From NCBI GenBank assembly GCA_944343275.1, contig CALVMH010000004.1, positions 40,577 to 104,576 of the forward strand: a DNA stretch of 64,000 nucleotides. Reading direction: 5' to 3'. Numbering within the stretch: the first letter of the stretch is position 1; every line of letters begins with the position of its first letter. This document shows, piece by piece, positions 35,735 through 44,252 of the stretch. Position numbers and translations under genes: made by a program. This stretch comes from an uncultured Clostridia bacterium (lineage in GTDB: Bacteria > Bacillota > Clostridia > Christensenellales > Borkfalkiaceae). Under the pieces are notes generated by a model. It was not told the DNA's origin and made no database searches. It saw only the letters and a list, made by a program, of their open reading frames with translations.

Positions 35735-36547
35735 GTGAATGTCTATGAAGAAGTGTCGGCGTTTTACGCAGGCTACCGCGGCGAAAAGCGGGTGATCGGC
35801 AAGAGCCGTGAGGGGCGCAGCATCTATGCGCTCTTTACGGGGGAGCGCGGCGCGCGGACGGGCATTGCGGTGTATGCGGTGCATGCGCGGGAGTGGATCA
35901 CGGCGTATCTCGCCATGCAGCATGTGCGGCGCGGGCTGCCGCGCGGGGGCGCGTGGGTGGTGCCCCTCGTCAATCCGGACGGTGCGCTCCTCGTGCAGGA
36001 GGGGATCGGAAGTATCGCAAGCGGGCTGCGCGGCGGGCTCTTGTACATCAACGGCGGAACGGACTTTTCGCTGTGGAAGGCGAATGCGCGCGCGGTCGAT
36101 CTGAACGTCAATTTCGATGCGGGCTGGGGAACGGGCAAACTCAACGTGCGCACGCCCGCGCCCGCAAACTATATCGGCAGTGCGCCCTTTTCCGAACCGG
36201 AGACGGCGGCGCTGCGCGATTTTACGCTCGCCGTGCGCCCCGCATATACGGTGAGCTGGCACACCAAGGGAGAGGTCATCTATTGGCGGTACCGCCAAGG
36301 CGCGCTGCGCGCCATACGCGATAAAAAGTATGCAAAACTGCTGAGCCGCACCACGGGCTATCCGCTCGGCGAGGCGGCGGGTTCGGCGGGCGGCTACAAG
36401 GATTGGTGCGTGGAGAAGCTGCATATCCCCGCGTTCACCGTGGAGGCGGGCAGGGAAAGTTTTTCCCATCCGCTCGGCTTTTCCGCCCTCGCCGATATCG
36501 TCACAAAAAATCTCGACGTGCTCGCAAAGTTCGGGCAGGCATTCTGA
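35735..36547 (+). CDS. M14-family zinc carboxypeptidase
   Basis: A 270-residue metallopeptidase. Zinc ligands are His and Glu of AVHAREWITA (near residue 49) and His of VSWHTKG (near 173); the catalytic Glu is in FTVEAGRE near 237. DLNVNFDAGWG replaces the usual DLNRNF. The size fits the gamma-D-glutamyl-meso-diaminopimelate peptidase group that trims muropeptides. The start is uncertain: GTG at 35735 is the best upstream candidate, since no ATG with a ribosome site begins this frame. No signal peptide is visible. It is followed 1 nt later by tadA. Confidence 0.85.
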   Translation: MNVYEEVSAFYAGYRGEKRVIGKSREGRSIYALFTGERGARTGIAVYAVHAREWITAYLAMQHVRRGLPRGGAWVVPLVNPDGALLVQEGIGSIASGLRGGLLYINGGTDFSLWKANARAVDLNVNFDAGWGTGKLNVRTPAPANYIGSAPFSEPETAALRDFTLAVRPAYTVSWHTKGEVIYWRYRQGALRAIRDKKYAKLLSRTTGYPLGEAAGSAGGYKDWCVEKLHIPAFTVEAGRESFSHPLGFSALADIVTKNLDVLAKFGQAF

Positions 36548-36548
36548 T

Positions 36549-37010
36549 ATGGAAGAAATATTCATGCGCGAGGCGCTCCGCCTCGCCCAAAAAGCAAAAA
36601 AGAAAGGGGAGGTCCCCATCGGCGCGGTGGTCGTCCTGAACGGGAAGATCGTCGGCAGGGGGTTCAACCTGCGCACGAAAAAGCAGATGGCGACGGCACA
36701 TGCCGAAATGCGCGCCATCGACGGGGCGTGTAAAAAACTGCACTCGTGGCGGCTGCCCGGCGCAGAGCTTTACGTCACGCTGGAGCCCTGCCCCATGTGC
36801 ATGGGCGCCGCGCTCAATGCGCGCATTTCCCGCATCTTCTTCGGCGCTTACGAACAAAAGGGCAGGAGCCTCACGGCGGAACTTGCCGACGCCAACCTGC
36901 TCAACCACAGGGTGGAGGTGACGGGCGGCGTTTTGCAGGAGGAGTGCGCCGAAGTGCTCTCTTCCTTCTTTTCGGAAATGCGTGCGCGGGAAAAGAGCCG
37001 ACGGACGTGA
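36549..37010 (+). CDS. tadA: tRNA-specific adenosine deaminase
   Basis: A 153-residue zinc deaminase converting A34 to inosine in the tRNA-Arg anticodon. Zinc ligands are His51 in TAHAEMRA (catalytic Glu53) and Cys81 and Cys84 in EPCPMC. NARISRIFFGAYEQK and NHRVEVTGG are typical of TadA rather than of other deaminases. The ATG comes directly after the M14 peptidase stop. Confidence 0.95.
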   Translation: MEEIFMREALRLAQKAKKKGEVPIGAVVVLNGKIVGRGFNLRTKKQMATAHAEMRAIDGACKKLHSWRLPGAELYVTLEPCPMCMGAALNARISRIFFGAYEQKGRSLTAELADANLLNHRVEVTGGVLQEECAEVLSSFFSEMRAREKSRRT

Positions 37011-37081
37011 CGGACGGCGCAGCCCGCCGACGGGCGGGACGCCGTTCTGCCCTCCGCCGCGTTCGCAAGAAAGGGAACAAA

Positions 37082-37123
37082 GCGCGCCGCCCGCCGCACG
37101 AAACCGTGCGGCGGGCGGCGCGC
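37082..37123. terminator. Bidirectional terminator between tadA and the SDR gene
   Basis: A perfect 18-bp GC stem (37082-37099 with 37106-37123) and a 6-nt loop lies between convergent genes. T-rich tracts are present on both strands next to the stem. Confidence 0.85.
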
Positions 37124-37126
37124 TGT

Positions 37127-37903
37127 TTATTTGTTCTTTAATTTCTGCTGCGCGATGAATACCTTCATTACAAGCGAATGGGGCAGGAGTTTGGTCATCA
37201 TGTGGGTCGCCTTTGCAACAAAGCCCGGCACCACATAGTCCTTTTTCTTCTTCATGGCGCGGAAGGTCTTCTCGGCGATGAAGGCGGGGTCGTACATGCA
37301 GTCGAAGCGGGTGATGACGCTTTCGCGGTTGGCGCGGTCGAAGAACGCCGTCTTGGTCCAATAGGGACAGACGGCGAGCACGCGCACCTTGCGCGGGCGC
37401 AGTTCGCGGTCGACGGCGCGCGAAAGGGCGAGCACATACGCCTTTGTGGCGGCGTATTCCGCCGCAAAGGGAACGGGCTGGAAGGCGGCGACGCTGGCGA
37501 TGTTCACCACGATGCTCCCCGCCCCGCAGTAGGGCAGCACGGCGTGCATGAGCAGCGTCAGCGCGCGGCAGTTGAGGTCGACCATCCCCGCCGCATCTTC
37601 CTCCGCAATGCGGTCGAAGCGCTCGAACTTGCCGAACCCGCCCGCGTTGATGAGCACGCGCACGTCGGGCGCCTCCTCTGCGAGCTGCGCTCTGAGCGGC
37701 GCAAGGCACCCTTCCCGCGTGAGGTCAACGGGAAAGATGCGCGCGGGGACGGGCAGTTCTTCGCCGAGGGCGAACAGCCGCTGCTCGCTGCGGGCAACGA
37801 GCCAGATCTCCTCCAAAGCGCAGTGTTGCGGCAGCCCTTCGGCGAGCAGTTTTCCCATGCCGGACGAGGCGCCCGTGACGATGGCGATGCGTTTGTGTGA
37901 CAT
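37127..37903 (-). CDS. Short-chain dehydrogenase/reductase
   Basis: A 258-residue NAD(P)-dependent oxidoreductase. The cofactor motif is TGASSGMG near residue 12, with NAGGFG (NAG motif) near 88 and the catalytic Ser and YxxxK in NIASVAAFQP and YAATKAY near 150. The C-terminal part (MKKKKDYVVPGFVAKATHMM) resembles the DltE/YqjQ-like branch, often membrane-associated. The start at 37903 follows GGAGGAACGTAT. Substrate unknown. Confidence 0.9.
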   Translation of the reverse strand: MSHKRIAIVTGASSGMGKLLAEGLPQHCALEEIWLVARSEQRLFALGEELPVPARIFPVDLTREGCLAPLRAQLAEEAPDVRVLINAGGFGKFERFDRIAEEDAAGMVDLNCRALTLLMHAVLPYCGAGSIVVNIASVAAFQPVPFAAEYAATKAYVLALSRAVDRELRPRKVRVLAVCPYWTKTAFFDRANRESVITRFDCMYDPAFIAEKTFRAMKKKKDYVVPGFVAKATHMMTKLLPHSLVMKVFIAQQKLKNK

Positions 37904-37936
37904 ATACGTTCCTCCGGGAAATTTTTTTACGCAGTG

Positions 37937-37964
37937 TTTAACGGCGCGCGCGGCGCGGTATAAT
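37937..37964 (+). promoter_or_regulatory. hsp20 promoter
   Basis: A perfect TATAAT (37959-37964) with a weak TTTAAC (37937-37942) 16 nt upstream. No CIRCE inverted repeat is present. Confidence 0.6.
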
Positions 37965-38007
37965 ATATATGACCTCCGAAAGGGGAGGCTCCAAAGGAGT
38001 AACAAGT

Positions 38008-38427
38008 ATGAAGACCTATTTGCAGAAGAGAAATTCGGGGGACGTGTTCGACGTGTTCGAGGACTTCTTTAAGCCCATGTTCTATGACGAACAGCTCGAC
38101 AGCATGAGGACGGATATCAAGGAGACGGACAAGGATTATCAGCTCGCCATCGAAATGCCCGGATTCAAAAAGGACGAGATCAAGGTCTCGTTGGAGAACG
38201 GGTACCTGACGGTCAGTGCCGAGAAGAACGAGACGGAGGAAGAGGGCAAAGAGGGCGCGAAGTATCTGCGCCGCGAATGCCGCATGTCCTGCCAGAGGAG
38301 CTACTATGTCGGCGACAAGGTGCAGGAAGACGCCGTCAAGGCGAAATACGACAACGGCATGCTGCAACTCACCGTGCCCAAGGAAGAACCCAAGAAGATC
38401 GCTTCCAAGTCCATCGCCATCGAGTGA
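38008..38427 (+). CDS. Small heat-shock protein, Hsp20/alpha-crystallin family
   Basis: A 139-residue chaperone that binds unfolding proteins. The alpha-crystallin domain (about 42-132) includes YQLAIEMPGFKKDEIKVS and GYLTVSAEKN, and the C-terminal GMLQLTVPKEE motif. An in-frame ATG at 37969 is only 4 nt after the -10, so the start at 38008, with AAAGGAGTAACAAGT, is preferred. It is divergent from the SDR gene and ends at a strong terminator. Confidence 0.94.
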   Translation: MKTYLQKRNSGDVFDVFEDFFKPMFYDEQLDSMRTDIKETDKDYQLAIEMPGFKKDEIKVSLENGYLTVSAEKNETEEEGKEGAKYLRRECRMSCQRSYYVGDKVQEDAVKAKYDNGMLQLTVPKEEPKKIASKSIAIE

Positions 38428-38475
38428 CGCCGTCGCCTGCCGGGAAGGGTCAGGGACGGAATGAATGATTGCCGG

Positions 38476-38511
38476 GAGCCCCGCGCGCATGCGCGGGGCT
38501 CTTTTGTTGTT
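38476..38511. terminator. Terminator between hsp20 and rmuC
   Basis: GAGCCCCGCGC (38476-38486) pairs with GCGCGGGGCTC (38491-38501) over GCAT, then TTTTGTTGTT. It separates two convergent genes. Confidence 0.88.
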
Positions 38512-38516
38512 CCGCG

Positions 38517-39662
38517 CTATTCCTCGTCGGGCGGCAGCGCACCGCCGACGGCGCGGAAGGAGTCGAGCTTCCTGCCGATGGTCCCCGTGCGCTTTTCGGC
38601 GCTCTCCACGGTGTCCTGCGCTTCCTGTAACTTTTTGCGCGTCTTTTCGAGCAGTTCCGCAAACTTTGCAAAGTCGGCGCGGAAGGAGTCGAGCATGAGG
38701 CGCAGTTCCCCCGAACGCTTCTCGATCGCCGCCGTGCGGAAGCCCGTTTGCAGTGTGGAGAGCAGTGCGCCGAGGTTGGTGGGACCCACGGCAAGGATGC
38801 GCCGCGCGCGCAGCCAATCCGCCAGCCCGTCCGTCCGGACGATCTCGGCATACAGCCCTTCGCTCGGCAGGTACATGACGGCAAAATCGGTGGTGACGGG
38901 GGGAAGGATGTATTTTGCGGCGATGGATTCCGCCTGCAATTTGACGGCGCGTTCCAGATTTTTGCGGGCGCGCTCCTCCGCCTCGCGGTTCCCTTGTTCG
39001 GACGCGGAGACGAGCCGCTCAAATTCCTCCACGGGGAATTTGCTGTCGATGGGGAGATACATTTCCCCGTCCTTTGCGGGCAGGACGATGGCGAAGTCCG
39101 CAAGGGAATTGGCAAGGGGGTTGAGTTTGACGCTGCGGCGGTACTGTTCGGGCGCGAGCATCTGTTCGAGCAGCGCGTCCAGCTGCGCTTCGCCCCACGT
39201 TCCGCGCAGTTTGACGTTGGAAAAGACGCGGCGGATGTCGGCGACGGAGGAGGAGAGCCCCCGCATCTCGCCCACGCTCTCGTACATCTTTTCGAGGCGT
39301 TCGGTGATGCGCGCGAAGGAGTCGGAGAGCTTGCCGTCGATGGAGGACGTCAGCTTTTCGTCCACCGTCCTGCGGATGCGTTCGAGGTTCTGCGCGTTGA
39401 CGTCGACGACATACTTGATGTCCTCCGCCAGCCTGTTCTGGATGTTGGCAAGGCGCGTTTCCGTCGCCCGCTCCATGCGTTCGAGCGTGCGCGCGTTGTA
39501 GTCGGCGAGCTTGCCGACGGCGTCCGTCTTTTCTTCGAGGCGGCGCAGGTTGTCCTGCGTCGCGCTCTCGCCCGTCCGCCTGAGGCGCAGCAGAACAAGG
39601 AGGAGCAGCGCAAGGCTGCATGCGCCGAACACGGCGCAGAGAATGGCAAGGATCTCGGTCAT
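38517..39662 (-). CDS. rmuC: DNA recombination protein RmuC
   Basis: A 381-residue protein of the RmuC family, a putative nuclease limiting inversions at short repeats. It begins with a membrane anchor (ILCAVFGACSLALLLLVLL), then a coiled coil (about 35-120), then the RmuC core with LRGTWGEAQLDALLEQ, LPIDSKFPVEEFERL, DFAVMYLPSEGLYAE and ILAVGPTNLGALL. Another coiled coil closes the protein. It overlaps the upstream cca gene by 4 nt and is transcribed with it. Confidence 0.94.
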   Translation of the reverse strand: MTEILAILCAVFGACSLALLLLVLLRLRRTGESATQDNLRRLEEKTDAVGKLADYNARTLERMERATETRLANIQNRLAEDIKYVVDVNAQNLERIRRTVDEKLTSSIDGKLSDSFARITERLEKMYESVGEMRGLSSSVADIRRVFSNVKLRGTWGEAQLDALLEQMLAPEQYRRSVKLNPLANSLADFAIVLPAKDGEMYLPIDSKFPVEEFERLVSASEQGNREAEERARKNLERAVKLQAESIAAKYILPPVTTDFAVMYLPSEGLYAEIVRTDGLADWLRARRILAVGPTNLGALLSTLQTGFRTAAIEKRSGELRLMLDSFRADFAKFAELLEKTRKKLQEAQDTVESAEKRTGTIGRKLDSFRAVGGALPPDEE

Positions 39663-41011
39663 GGTTGGTTCCTCTCAAGGGTTCGGATGTGTTTGACGAG
39701 CGCCGCGCGCGTGTTGCGCCGCCCGTCTTGGATGCAGTAGGCGAGCAGTTCGCCGAGCACCTCGCCCGTGCGTTCGCCGCGGATGCCGAGGGCGGCAAGG
39801 TCGCTGCCGTTGACGGCAAGTTCTTTGAGCGAGAAGGGCACGCCCTCGCCGCGCATCCGCTGCAATATTCGCTGCCATTTGACAACGCCGGGGGCGGGGG
39901 ACAAATCGTCCTTGCAGGCGGAAAAATCTGCCTGCCGCAGGGCGAACAGAGCGGGCAGCAGGGCGTAATCGGCGACGATCTCCCGCCGCACTTTGCTCTC
40001 CTTCATCTGCAGGTTGAAGTCGCGCATGTGCAGCGCCACAAGGCGCGCCGTGAACGAAATGAGTTTTTTGGGGGCTTTGAGCCGCGACAGGACGTCCTGC
40101 GCGATGCGCGCGCCCTCCTGCGGGTGGGCATGAAAGTTGCCGTCGCGCAAAAAGCACAAGGGCTTGCCCGCGTCGTGCAGCAGCGCCGCCCAGCGGACGG
40201 AGGGAGGGGAATAGAGCACACAGCGAAGGGAATGTTCGAGGACGTCGTAGTTGTGGAAGTCGGCGCGCTGCGCCATGCCTTCGCCCGCGGCGAGTTCGGG
40301 CAGCAGCTCTTTGAGAACGCCCGTCTTTTGCAGAACGTGCAGTCCGCGGTACGGTCCGTTTGCGTCTGCGCGCGCGTCGGCATGCAGCAGCAGTTCCATT
40401 TCGCGGAAGATGCGTTCGGGGGCGATGTCGCGGATGAGCGCGGCGTTGCGCGCGGCGCCCGCGATGCACGCTTCGTCGGGGGAGAATCCCGTCTGCGCCG
40501 TCTGCCGTGCAAGGCGCACAAGGCGCAGCCCGTCCTCGCCGAACACCTTTTCGGCGGGCGCGACGGTGCGCAGCACCTTTGCGCGGATGTCGCGGACGCC
40601 GTCCAGCGGGTCGCAGAGCTGCCCTGCGGCGATGTCGAAGTAGACGGCGTTCGCACGGAAGTCGCGGCGGAGGGCGTCGCGCACGATGTCGTCGGTGAAG
40701 TCGATGGCGACGGGGGTGTGGATGCCCCGCACATAGGTATCCGAACGGAAGCGCGTGTATTCGTATTCCGTGCCCTCCGCGTCTTGCAGGCGGACGGTGC
40801 CCGTGTTGCGGTAGACGGCGCGCACCCGCAGTCCGGTTTGCCCGGCGGCGGCAAGCGCTTCCTCCTCCGTCGCGGGGGAACAGATGTCCCAATCGGCGTG
40901 CGTCAGCGGGACGCCCGCAAGAAAGTCGCGCACGCTCCCGCCCACCAGATAGAGGGGGCGCGGCAGCGCTTCGGCAAACAGTTTCAGGGCATGGGGTACG
41001 GGAAATCGCAA
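39659..41011 (-). CDS. cca: CCA tRNA nucleotidyltransferase with HD domain
   Basis: A 450-residue enzyme that builds or repairs the 3' CCA of tRNAs. The nucleotidyltransferase head includes YLVGGSVRDFLAG and the HADWDI metal motif, then RRDFRANAVYFD and EDGLRLVRLARQTAQTGF. A C-terminal HD-type domain carries LLHDAGKP. The start is TTG at 41011, giving MRFPVPHALKLF, because GGAG lies 7 nt before it and no ATG or GTG is suitably placed; the frame stays open far upstream but lies behind the promoter. It shares a -35 box with the divergent lipid-kinase gene. Confidence 0.92.
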   Translation of the reverse strand: MRFPVPHALKLFAEALPRPLYLVGGSVRDFLAGVPLTHADWDICSPATEEEALAAAGQTGLRVRAVYRNTGTVRLQDAEGTEYEYTRFRSDTYVRGIHTPVAIDFTDDIVRDALRRDFRANAVYFDIAAGQLCDPLDGVRDIRAKVLRTVAPAEKVFGEDGLRLVRLARQTAQTGFSPDEACIAGAARNAALIRDIAPERIFREMELLLHADARADANGPYRGLHVLQKTGVLKELLPELAAGEGMAQRADFHNYDVLEHSLRCVLYSPPSVRWAALLHDAGKPLCFLRDGNFHAHPQEGARIAQDVLSRLKAPKKLISFTARLVALHMRDFNLQMKESKVRREIVADYALLPALFALRQADFSACKDDLSPAPGVVKWQRILQRMRGEGVPFSLKELAVNGSDLAALGIRGERTGEVLGELLAYCIQDGRRNTRAALVKHIRTLERNQP

Positions 41012-41046
41012 TGTCTGGCTCCGTCGGAAAAAATTCTTGCAAAATG

Positions 41047-41075
41047 AGTATAACAGATTTGCAAAAAAATTGCAA
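41047..41075 (-). promoter_or_regulatory. cca-rmuC promoter sharing its -35 with the divergent promoter
   Basis: On the minus strand: TTGCAA (41075-41070), 17 nt, TATACT (41052-41047). The hexamer is self-complementary and also serves the plus-strand promoter. Confidence 0.8.
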
Positions 41076-41098
41076 TCGTGCGGGAAATATTGTATAAT
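41070..41098 (+). promoter_or_regulatory. Lipid-kinase operon promoter sharing its -35 with the cca promoter
   Basis: TTGCAA (41070-41075), 17 nt, TATAAT (41093-41098). RNA polymerase cannot occupy both directions at once. Confidence 0.82.
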
Positions 41099-41131
41099 AG
41101 CGGCGAGGGTTTTTACGGGAGAGGACGGCTC

Positions 41132-41995
41132 ATGTTCAACATCATCGTCAATCGTCATGCACGCCGCATCAAAAAGCTGACCGCGGCGATGGAGAAAAAG
41201 CTGCGCGCGCAGGATATCGCGTATCGCATGTTCTATACGGAACGCACGGGGGATGCGGGCAAGTATGCGCGCAGCCTCTCGGCGGCGGGCGGCAGGGACT
41301 TCATCGTTGTCGGCGGCGACGGCACGCTCAACGAGGTGGTGAGCGGGCTTACGGACCCCGCAGTGTGCACGCTCGGGCTTGTGCCCGCGGGCACGGGCAA
41401 CGATTTTGCCACTTCCATGCGCATCCCGCACGGCATCCGCGCGCTCGACCTCATCCTTTCCGGCGAGCCGCAGCCCGTCGATTACATTGAATGCGGCACG
41501 CGTCGGAGCATCAACATCGTCGGAACGGGGATCGACGTGGAGATCCTGCGCCGCTGCGCGACCATGCGCTACGGCACCAACAGGGGCAAGTATTTCCGCA
41601 GCCTCATCGCCACGCTCATGCATTACAAGGGCACCCGCCTTCTGGTGACGGTGAACGGCGAGACCAAGGAATATTTCGCGCTCATTGCCGCGCTGTGCAA
41701 CGGAAAGGAGTTCGGCGGCGGCATTCCCATCTGTCCTGTGGCGGACACGTCGGACGGCAGCATGGAACTCGTCATCGTGGAAAGTCCCGCCCGCAGGCAC
41801 TATCTTCCCGAACTCATCAACCTGATGCGCGGCAAGATCCTCGAACGCCACATCACGCATCATATTCCCTGTTCGGCGGCGCTCATCGCCTCTCCGGACG
41901 GCAAGATCTTCGCCCAATTCGACGGCGAGATCGAGGAGACGGAGGCGCTCAACGCGCACCTCGTTGCAGGCAAACTCAGAATGTACAGAGGGTGA
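41132..41995 (+). CDS. Diacylglycerol kinase-family lipid kinase
   Basis: A 287-residue cytosolic or membrane-associated kinase of the DagK/YegS/BmrU family, which phosphorylates diacylglycerol or related lipids. It shows FNIIVNRHARR, the nucleotide loop VVGGDGTLNEVVSGL near residue 60, LVPAGTGNDFA near 88 and the C-terminal PDGKIFAQFDGE motif. The start at 41132 follows GGGAGAGGACGGCTC downstream of a consensus promoter. The next gene starts 1 nt after its stop. The exact lipid substrate is not evident. Confidence 0.92.
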   Translation: MFNIIVNRHARRIKKLTAAMEKKLRAQDIAYRMFYTERTGDAGKYARSLSAAGGRDFIVVGGDGTLNEVVSGLTDPAVCTLGLVPAGTGNDFATSMRIPHGIRALDLILSGEPQPVDYIECGTRRSINIVGTGIDVEILRRCATMRYGTNRGKYFRSLIATLMHYKGTRLLVTVNGETKEYFALIAALCNGKEFGGGIPICPVADTSDGSMELVIVESPARRHYLPELINLMRGKILERHITHHIPCSAALIASPDGKIFAQFDGEIEETEALNAHLVAGKLRMYRG

Positions 41996-41996
41996 C

Positions 41997-43049
41997 ATGA
42001 ACCTTTACAGGGAAGTGCTCGACAATCTTCCCACGGCGGCGGTCGTGGTGGATAAGAACATGAAGGTGCGGCTCACGAACCGCGCCTTTCGTGAGTGCTT
42101 CCGTTCCGCAAAGGCAAAGGGCACCCTCAAAGAGACGACGGGCTGCTCCTCCGAGGAGGTCTGCGGCGCGGGCGTGCGCTGCGCCTACTGCCCCATGCGT
42201 TCGCTCTTTGCGGACGCCGTGAAGAACGGCGGGCGGGCGTTCCGCAAGCTCATCGTGCGCGCGGACGGGGGGAGCCTTTCCTTCCGCATCCGCGTCATGC
42301 CCCTCGGGAAATACCTTCTGGGCGTCATCGACGATGCCTACGCCACGGAGATCGCGCGGGAGATGTATTCCGCGCAGGACATCCAGCAGCGCCTTCTTCC
42401 GCCCGCCAAGAGCGGCGCGGGCACGCACTATTCTTTCATGTATATCCCCTGCCGCGAGATCGGCGGAGACCTGCCCGACGTGTACGAGGTGCAGGGCGAG
42501 ACGATGGGCGTGCTTGCCGACGTCTCCGGGAAGGGCATATCGGCGGGGATGCTCTCCGCGTTCGTCAAGGCGGGATGGGACAGGAGCGAGCCTTCGCCCG
42601 CAAAGGCGCTCGCCGGGCTGAGCGCCAAATTTCAGGAACTCAATCCGGACGAACGCTCCTATGTCACCATGACGGCGGTGCGCATCGACAGAAAGCGCCG
42701 CGAGGTCGTGTACAGCGTGGCGGGGCACAATGCGCCCATGTTGTTAAAGAGCACGCTCGGCATCGACGAGATCGTCATGAACTCCCCGCCCATCTCCAAT
42801 TGGATGCCCGATTTCGTGTATTCGGACAGGGCGATCGGCTATGCGGAGGGGGACATCCTCGTCTTGCTGACGGACGGCGTCACCGAGAGCCGCAACGCTG
42901 CGGGGGAACAGTTCGGCATCGAGCGCGTGGAAGAGGTGCTGCGCCGTTCCGAGAACGCGGAGCGCTTTATCGAGCGCCTCAAAGCCGCGCTCAAAGAGTT
43001 TTGCGGCACGTTCGACGACGACCTGACGGCAATCGCGTTCGACCTGTAA
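41997..43049 (+). CDS. PAS-SpoIIE (PP2C) protein phosphatase with a cysteine-rich PAS insert
   Basis: A 350-residue cytosolic signalling protein. An N-terminal PAS-like domain (1-115) carries Cys50, Cys56, Cys62 and Cys65 in the pattern GC..CG..C..C, which I recall from redox-sensing PAS phosphatases near [FeFe] hydrogenases in Clostridia and which may bind Fe-S or Zn. The C-terminal SpoIIE-type PP2C domain (140-350) has EIGGDLPDVYEV, GVLADVSGKGISAGML, VAGHNAPML and LVLLTDGVTESRN with its metal-binding Asp residues. It presumably removes phosphate from an anti-anti-sigma-type partner. It is co-transcribed with the lipid kinase and ends at a terminator. Confidence 0.88.
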   Translation: MNLYREVLDNLPTAAVVVDKNMKVRLTNRAFRECFRSAKAKGTLKETTGCSSEEVCGAGVRCAYCPMRSLFADAVKNGGRAFRKLIVRADGGSLSFRIRVMPLGKYLLGVIDDAYATEIAREMYSAQDIQQRLLPPAKSGAGTHYSFMYIPCREIGGDLPDVYEVQGETMGVLADVSGKGISAGMLSAFVKAGWDRSEPSPAKALAGLSAKFQELNPDERSYVTMTAVRIDRKRREVVYSVAGHNAPMLLKSTLGIDEIVMNSPPISNWMPDFVYSDRAIGYAEGDILVLLTDGVTESRNAAGEQFGIERVEEVLRRSENAERFIERLKAALKEFCGTFDDDLTAIAFDL

Positions 43050-43091
43050 AAAAGGCGGCTTGCACCGCATCGGATTTCTATGATTTTTCGC

Positions 43092-43123
43092 AAAAAAAGC
43101 GCAGCCGACGGCTGCGCTTTTTT
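43092..43123 (+). terminator. Rho-independent terminator after the PAS-SpoIIE gene
   Basis: GCGCAGCC (43099-43106) pairs with GGCTGCGC (43110-43117), flanked by seven A and six T, so it could work in both directions. Confidence 0.92.
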
Positions 43124-43514
43124 GTGCCGTATCCTCCGGCGGGCGCAAAAAACATGCCGTCGGCGCGGCTGTGCCGTGTGTGGGAAACGCTGCGCTTTTT
43201 ACGCCCGAAACGGAGGCGAAGGCGCTCTGTCCGGTCGCTGCGGCGTTTTTCGGCCGCCGCTGCAATCACGGTTACGGGCAGTTGTTTTGTGAAAAAATTG
43301 TGAGGGGGGGTTGACAATATTGATTCACTATGTTAATGTATCGGTGCAAATACGGCGGCAGGCGCGCCATAAAAGGAAGGCGCAGGAACGCATTTCGGCG
43401 CCGTGTGGTTTGCGGAACGGGGAGCGGAAAAGAGGGCGTCAGGGGCTGACGGTGCGGGCGGTGCCCGGGAAATTTTATAAAGCGCTGCATTTCATTGGGG
43501 AATTTATCGTTGAT
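43124..43514. other. Gene-free stretch with promoter and long leader
   Basis: No convincing gene on either strand. Bases 43124-43310 show nothing recognisable. From 43340 to 43514 a leader of about 175 nt precedes the serine protease gene; it contains several short GC stems but I could not match it to a known riboswitch. Confidence 0.6.
43315..43343 (+). promoter_or_regulatory. Promoter of the serine protease / DUF4474 / DUF5104 module
   Basis: TTGACA (from about 43313-43315) followed after 17 nt by TAATGT. The -35 is perfect and the -10 moderate. Confidence 0.6.
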
Positions 43515-44252
43515 ATGACAAAAAAACAATTGTTTTTATTTTGCTTTTTATATCTGTTGATGGCAGGCGTGATCGTTTTGCTGAGCTTGCCATATTTCAC
43601 AAGGCTTCCGTCTGCGGAGGAGGTCTTCCGTGAAAACCTGCGCAGCATCGTGGAGCTGCGGGCAAGCGCCGCAGCGGTCGGGGAGAGTTACGGCACGGCG
43701 GAATTTCTGCATGAAGACGGCACGTTGGTGACGAATGCACATGTTGTAACATACACGAAATTCGGAAAAAGTTATCCGTGCGAAGAAATTTTTGTGAGAT
43801 TTATCGAAGAGACGGGGTATCGGTCGGCAGAACTCGTCAAGTATGACGAGCAGCAGGATCTTGCTGTTTTGAAGTTGGCGGAGGCGGACAATGCCGTTTT
43901 CAAACCGATCCCGTTCGGAAATTCCGAAAATTTGAGAAGCGGCGCCAAAGTCTATGCCGCGGGCAATGCTTCCAACTACGGGGTCGGGATTTTTGAAGGG
44001 ATCGTGAGCATTCCGCGGCTGAACATTCAGGCAGACGGACACAATCGAAGGGTGATACAGTGCGATCTGACGGTCGCGGCGGGAAACAGCGGCGGCGCTT
44101 TGTTAAACGAACGCGGCGAACTGATCGGCATAACATCCTTTCGGACGCGCGATCCTGCGGGAAATATTATTTACGGAATTGCATACAGCATTCCGGTCGA
44201 GCAAGTTTTGGAGTATGCATTTGGATCAATTCATCAGGAGGAACCATTATGA
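43515..44252 (+). CDS. Membrane-anchored trypsin-like serine protease (HtrA/DegP type, no PDZ)
   Basis: A 245-residue protease anchored by one N-terminal helix (FLFCFLYLLMAGVIVLLSL), with the catalytic part outside the cell. The triad is His in VTNAHVV near residue 77, Asp in QQDLAVLKL near 117, and Ser in AAGNSGGALLNE near 196. No PDZ domain follows, unlike full DegP. The start at 43515 (MTKKQLF) was chosen for the signal anchor; only a weak GGGG lies upstream. It overlaps the DUF4474 gene by 4 nt. Codons here are less GC-biased than in the flanks. Confidence 0.85.
   Translation: MTKKQLFLFCFLYLLMAGVIVLLSLPYFTRLPSAEEVFRENLRSIVELRASAAAVGESYGTAEFLHEDGTLVTNAHVVTYTKFGKSYPCEEIFVRFIEETGYRSAELVKYDEQQDLAVLKLAEADNAVFKPIPFGNSENLRSGAKVYAAGNASNYGVGIFEGIVSIPRLNIQADGHNRRVIQCDLTVAAGNSGGALLNERGELIGITSFRTRDPAGNIIYGIAYSIPVEQVLEYAFGSIHQEEPL

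Noticed and set aside
37959-37971. A further leaderless start at the hsp20 gene (ATG 37969)
   Set aside because: Only 4 nt separate it from the -10, so the ATG would not be fully transcribed; a strong Shine-Dalgarno precedes the ATG at 38008.
41078-41131. Earlier GTG start for the lipid kinase
   Set aside because: It lies inside the promoter spacer; ATG 41132 has a good ribosome site and the normal family N-terminus.
43340-43514. Riboswitch in the long leader of the serine protease gene
   Set aside because: Short GC stems are visible, but none match a known aptamer core that I could identify.
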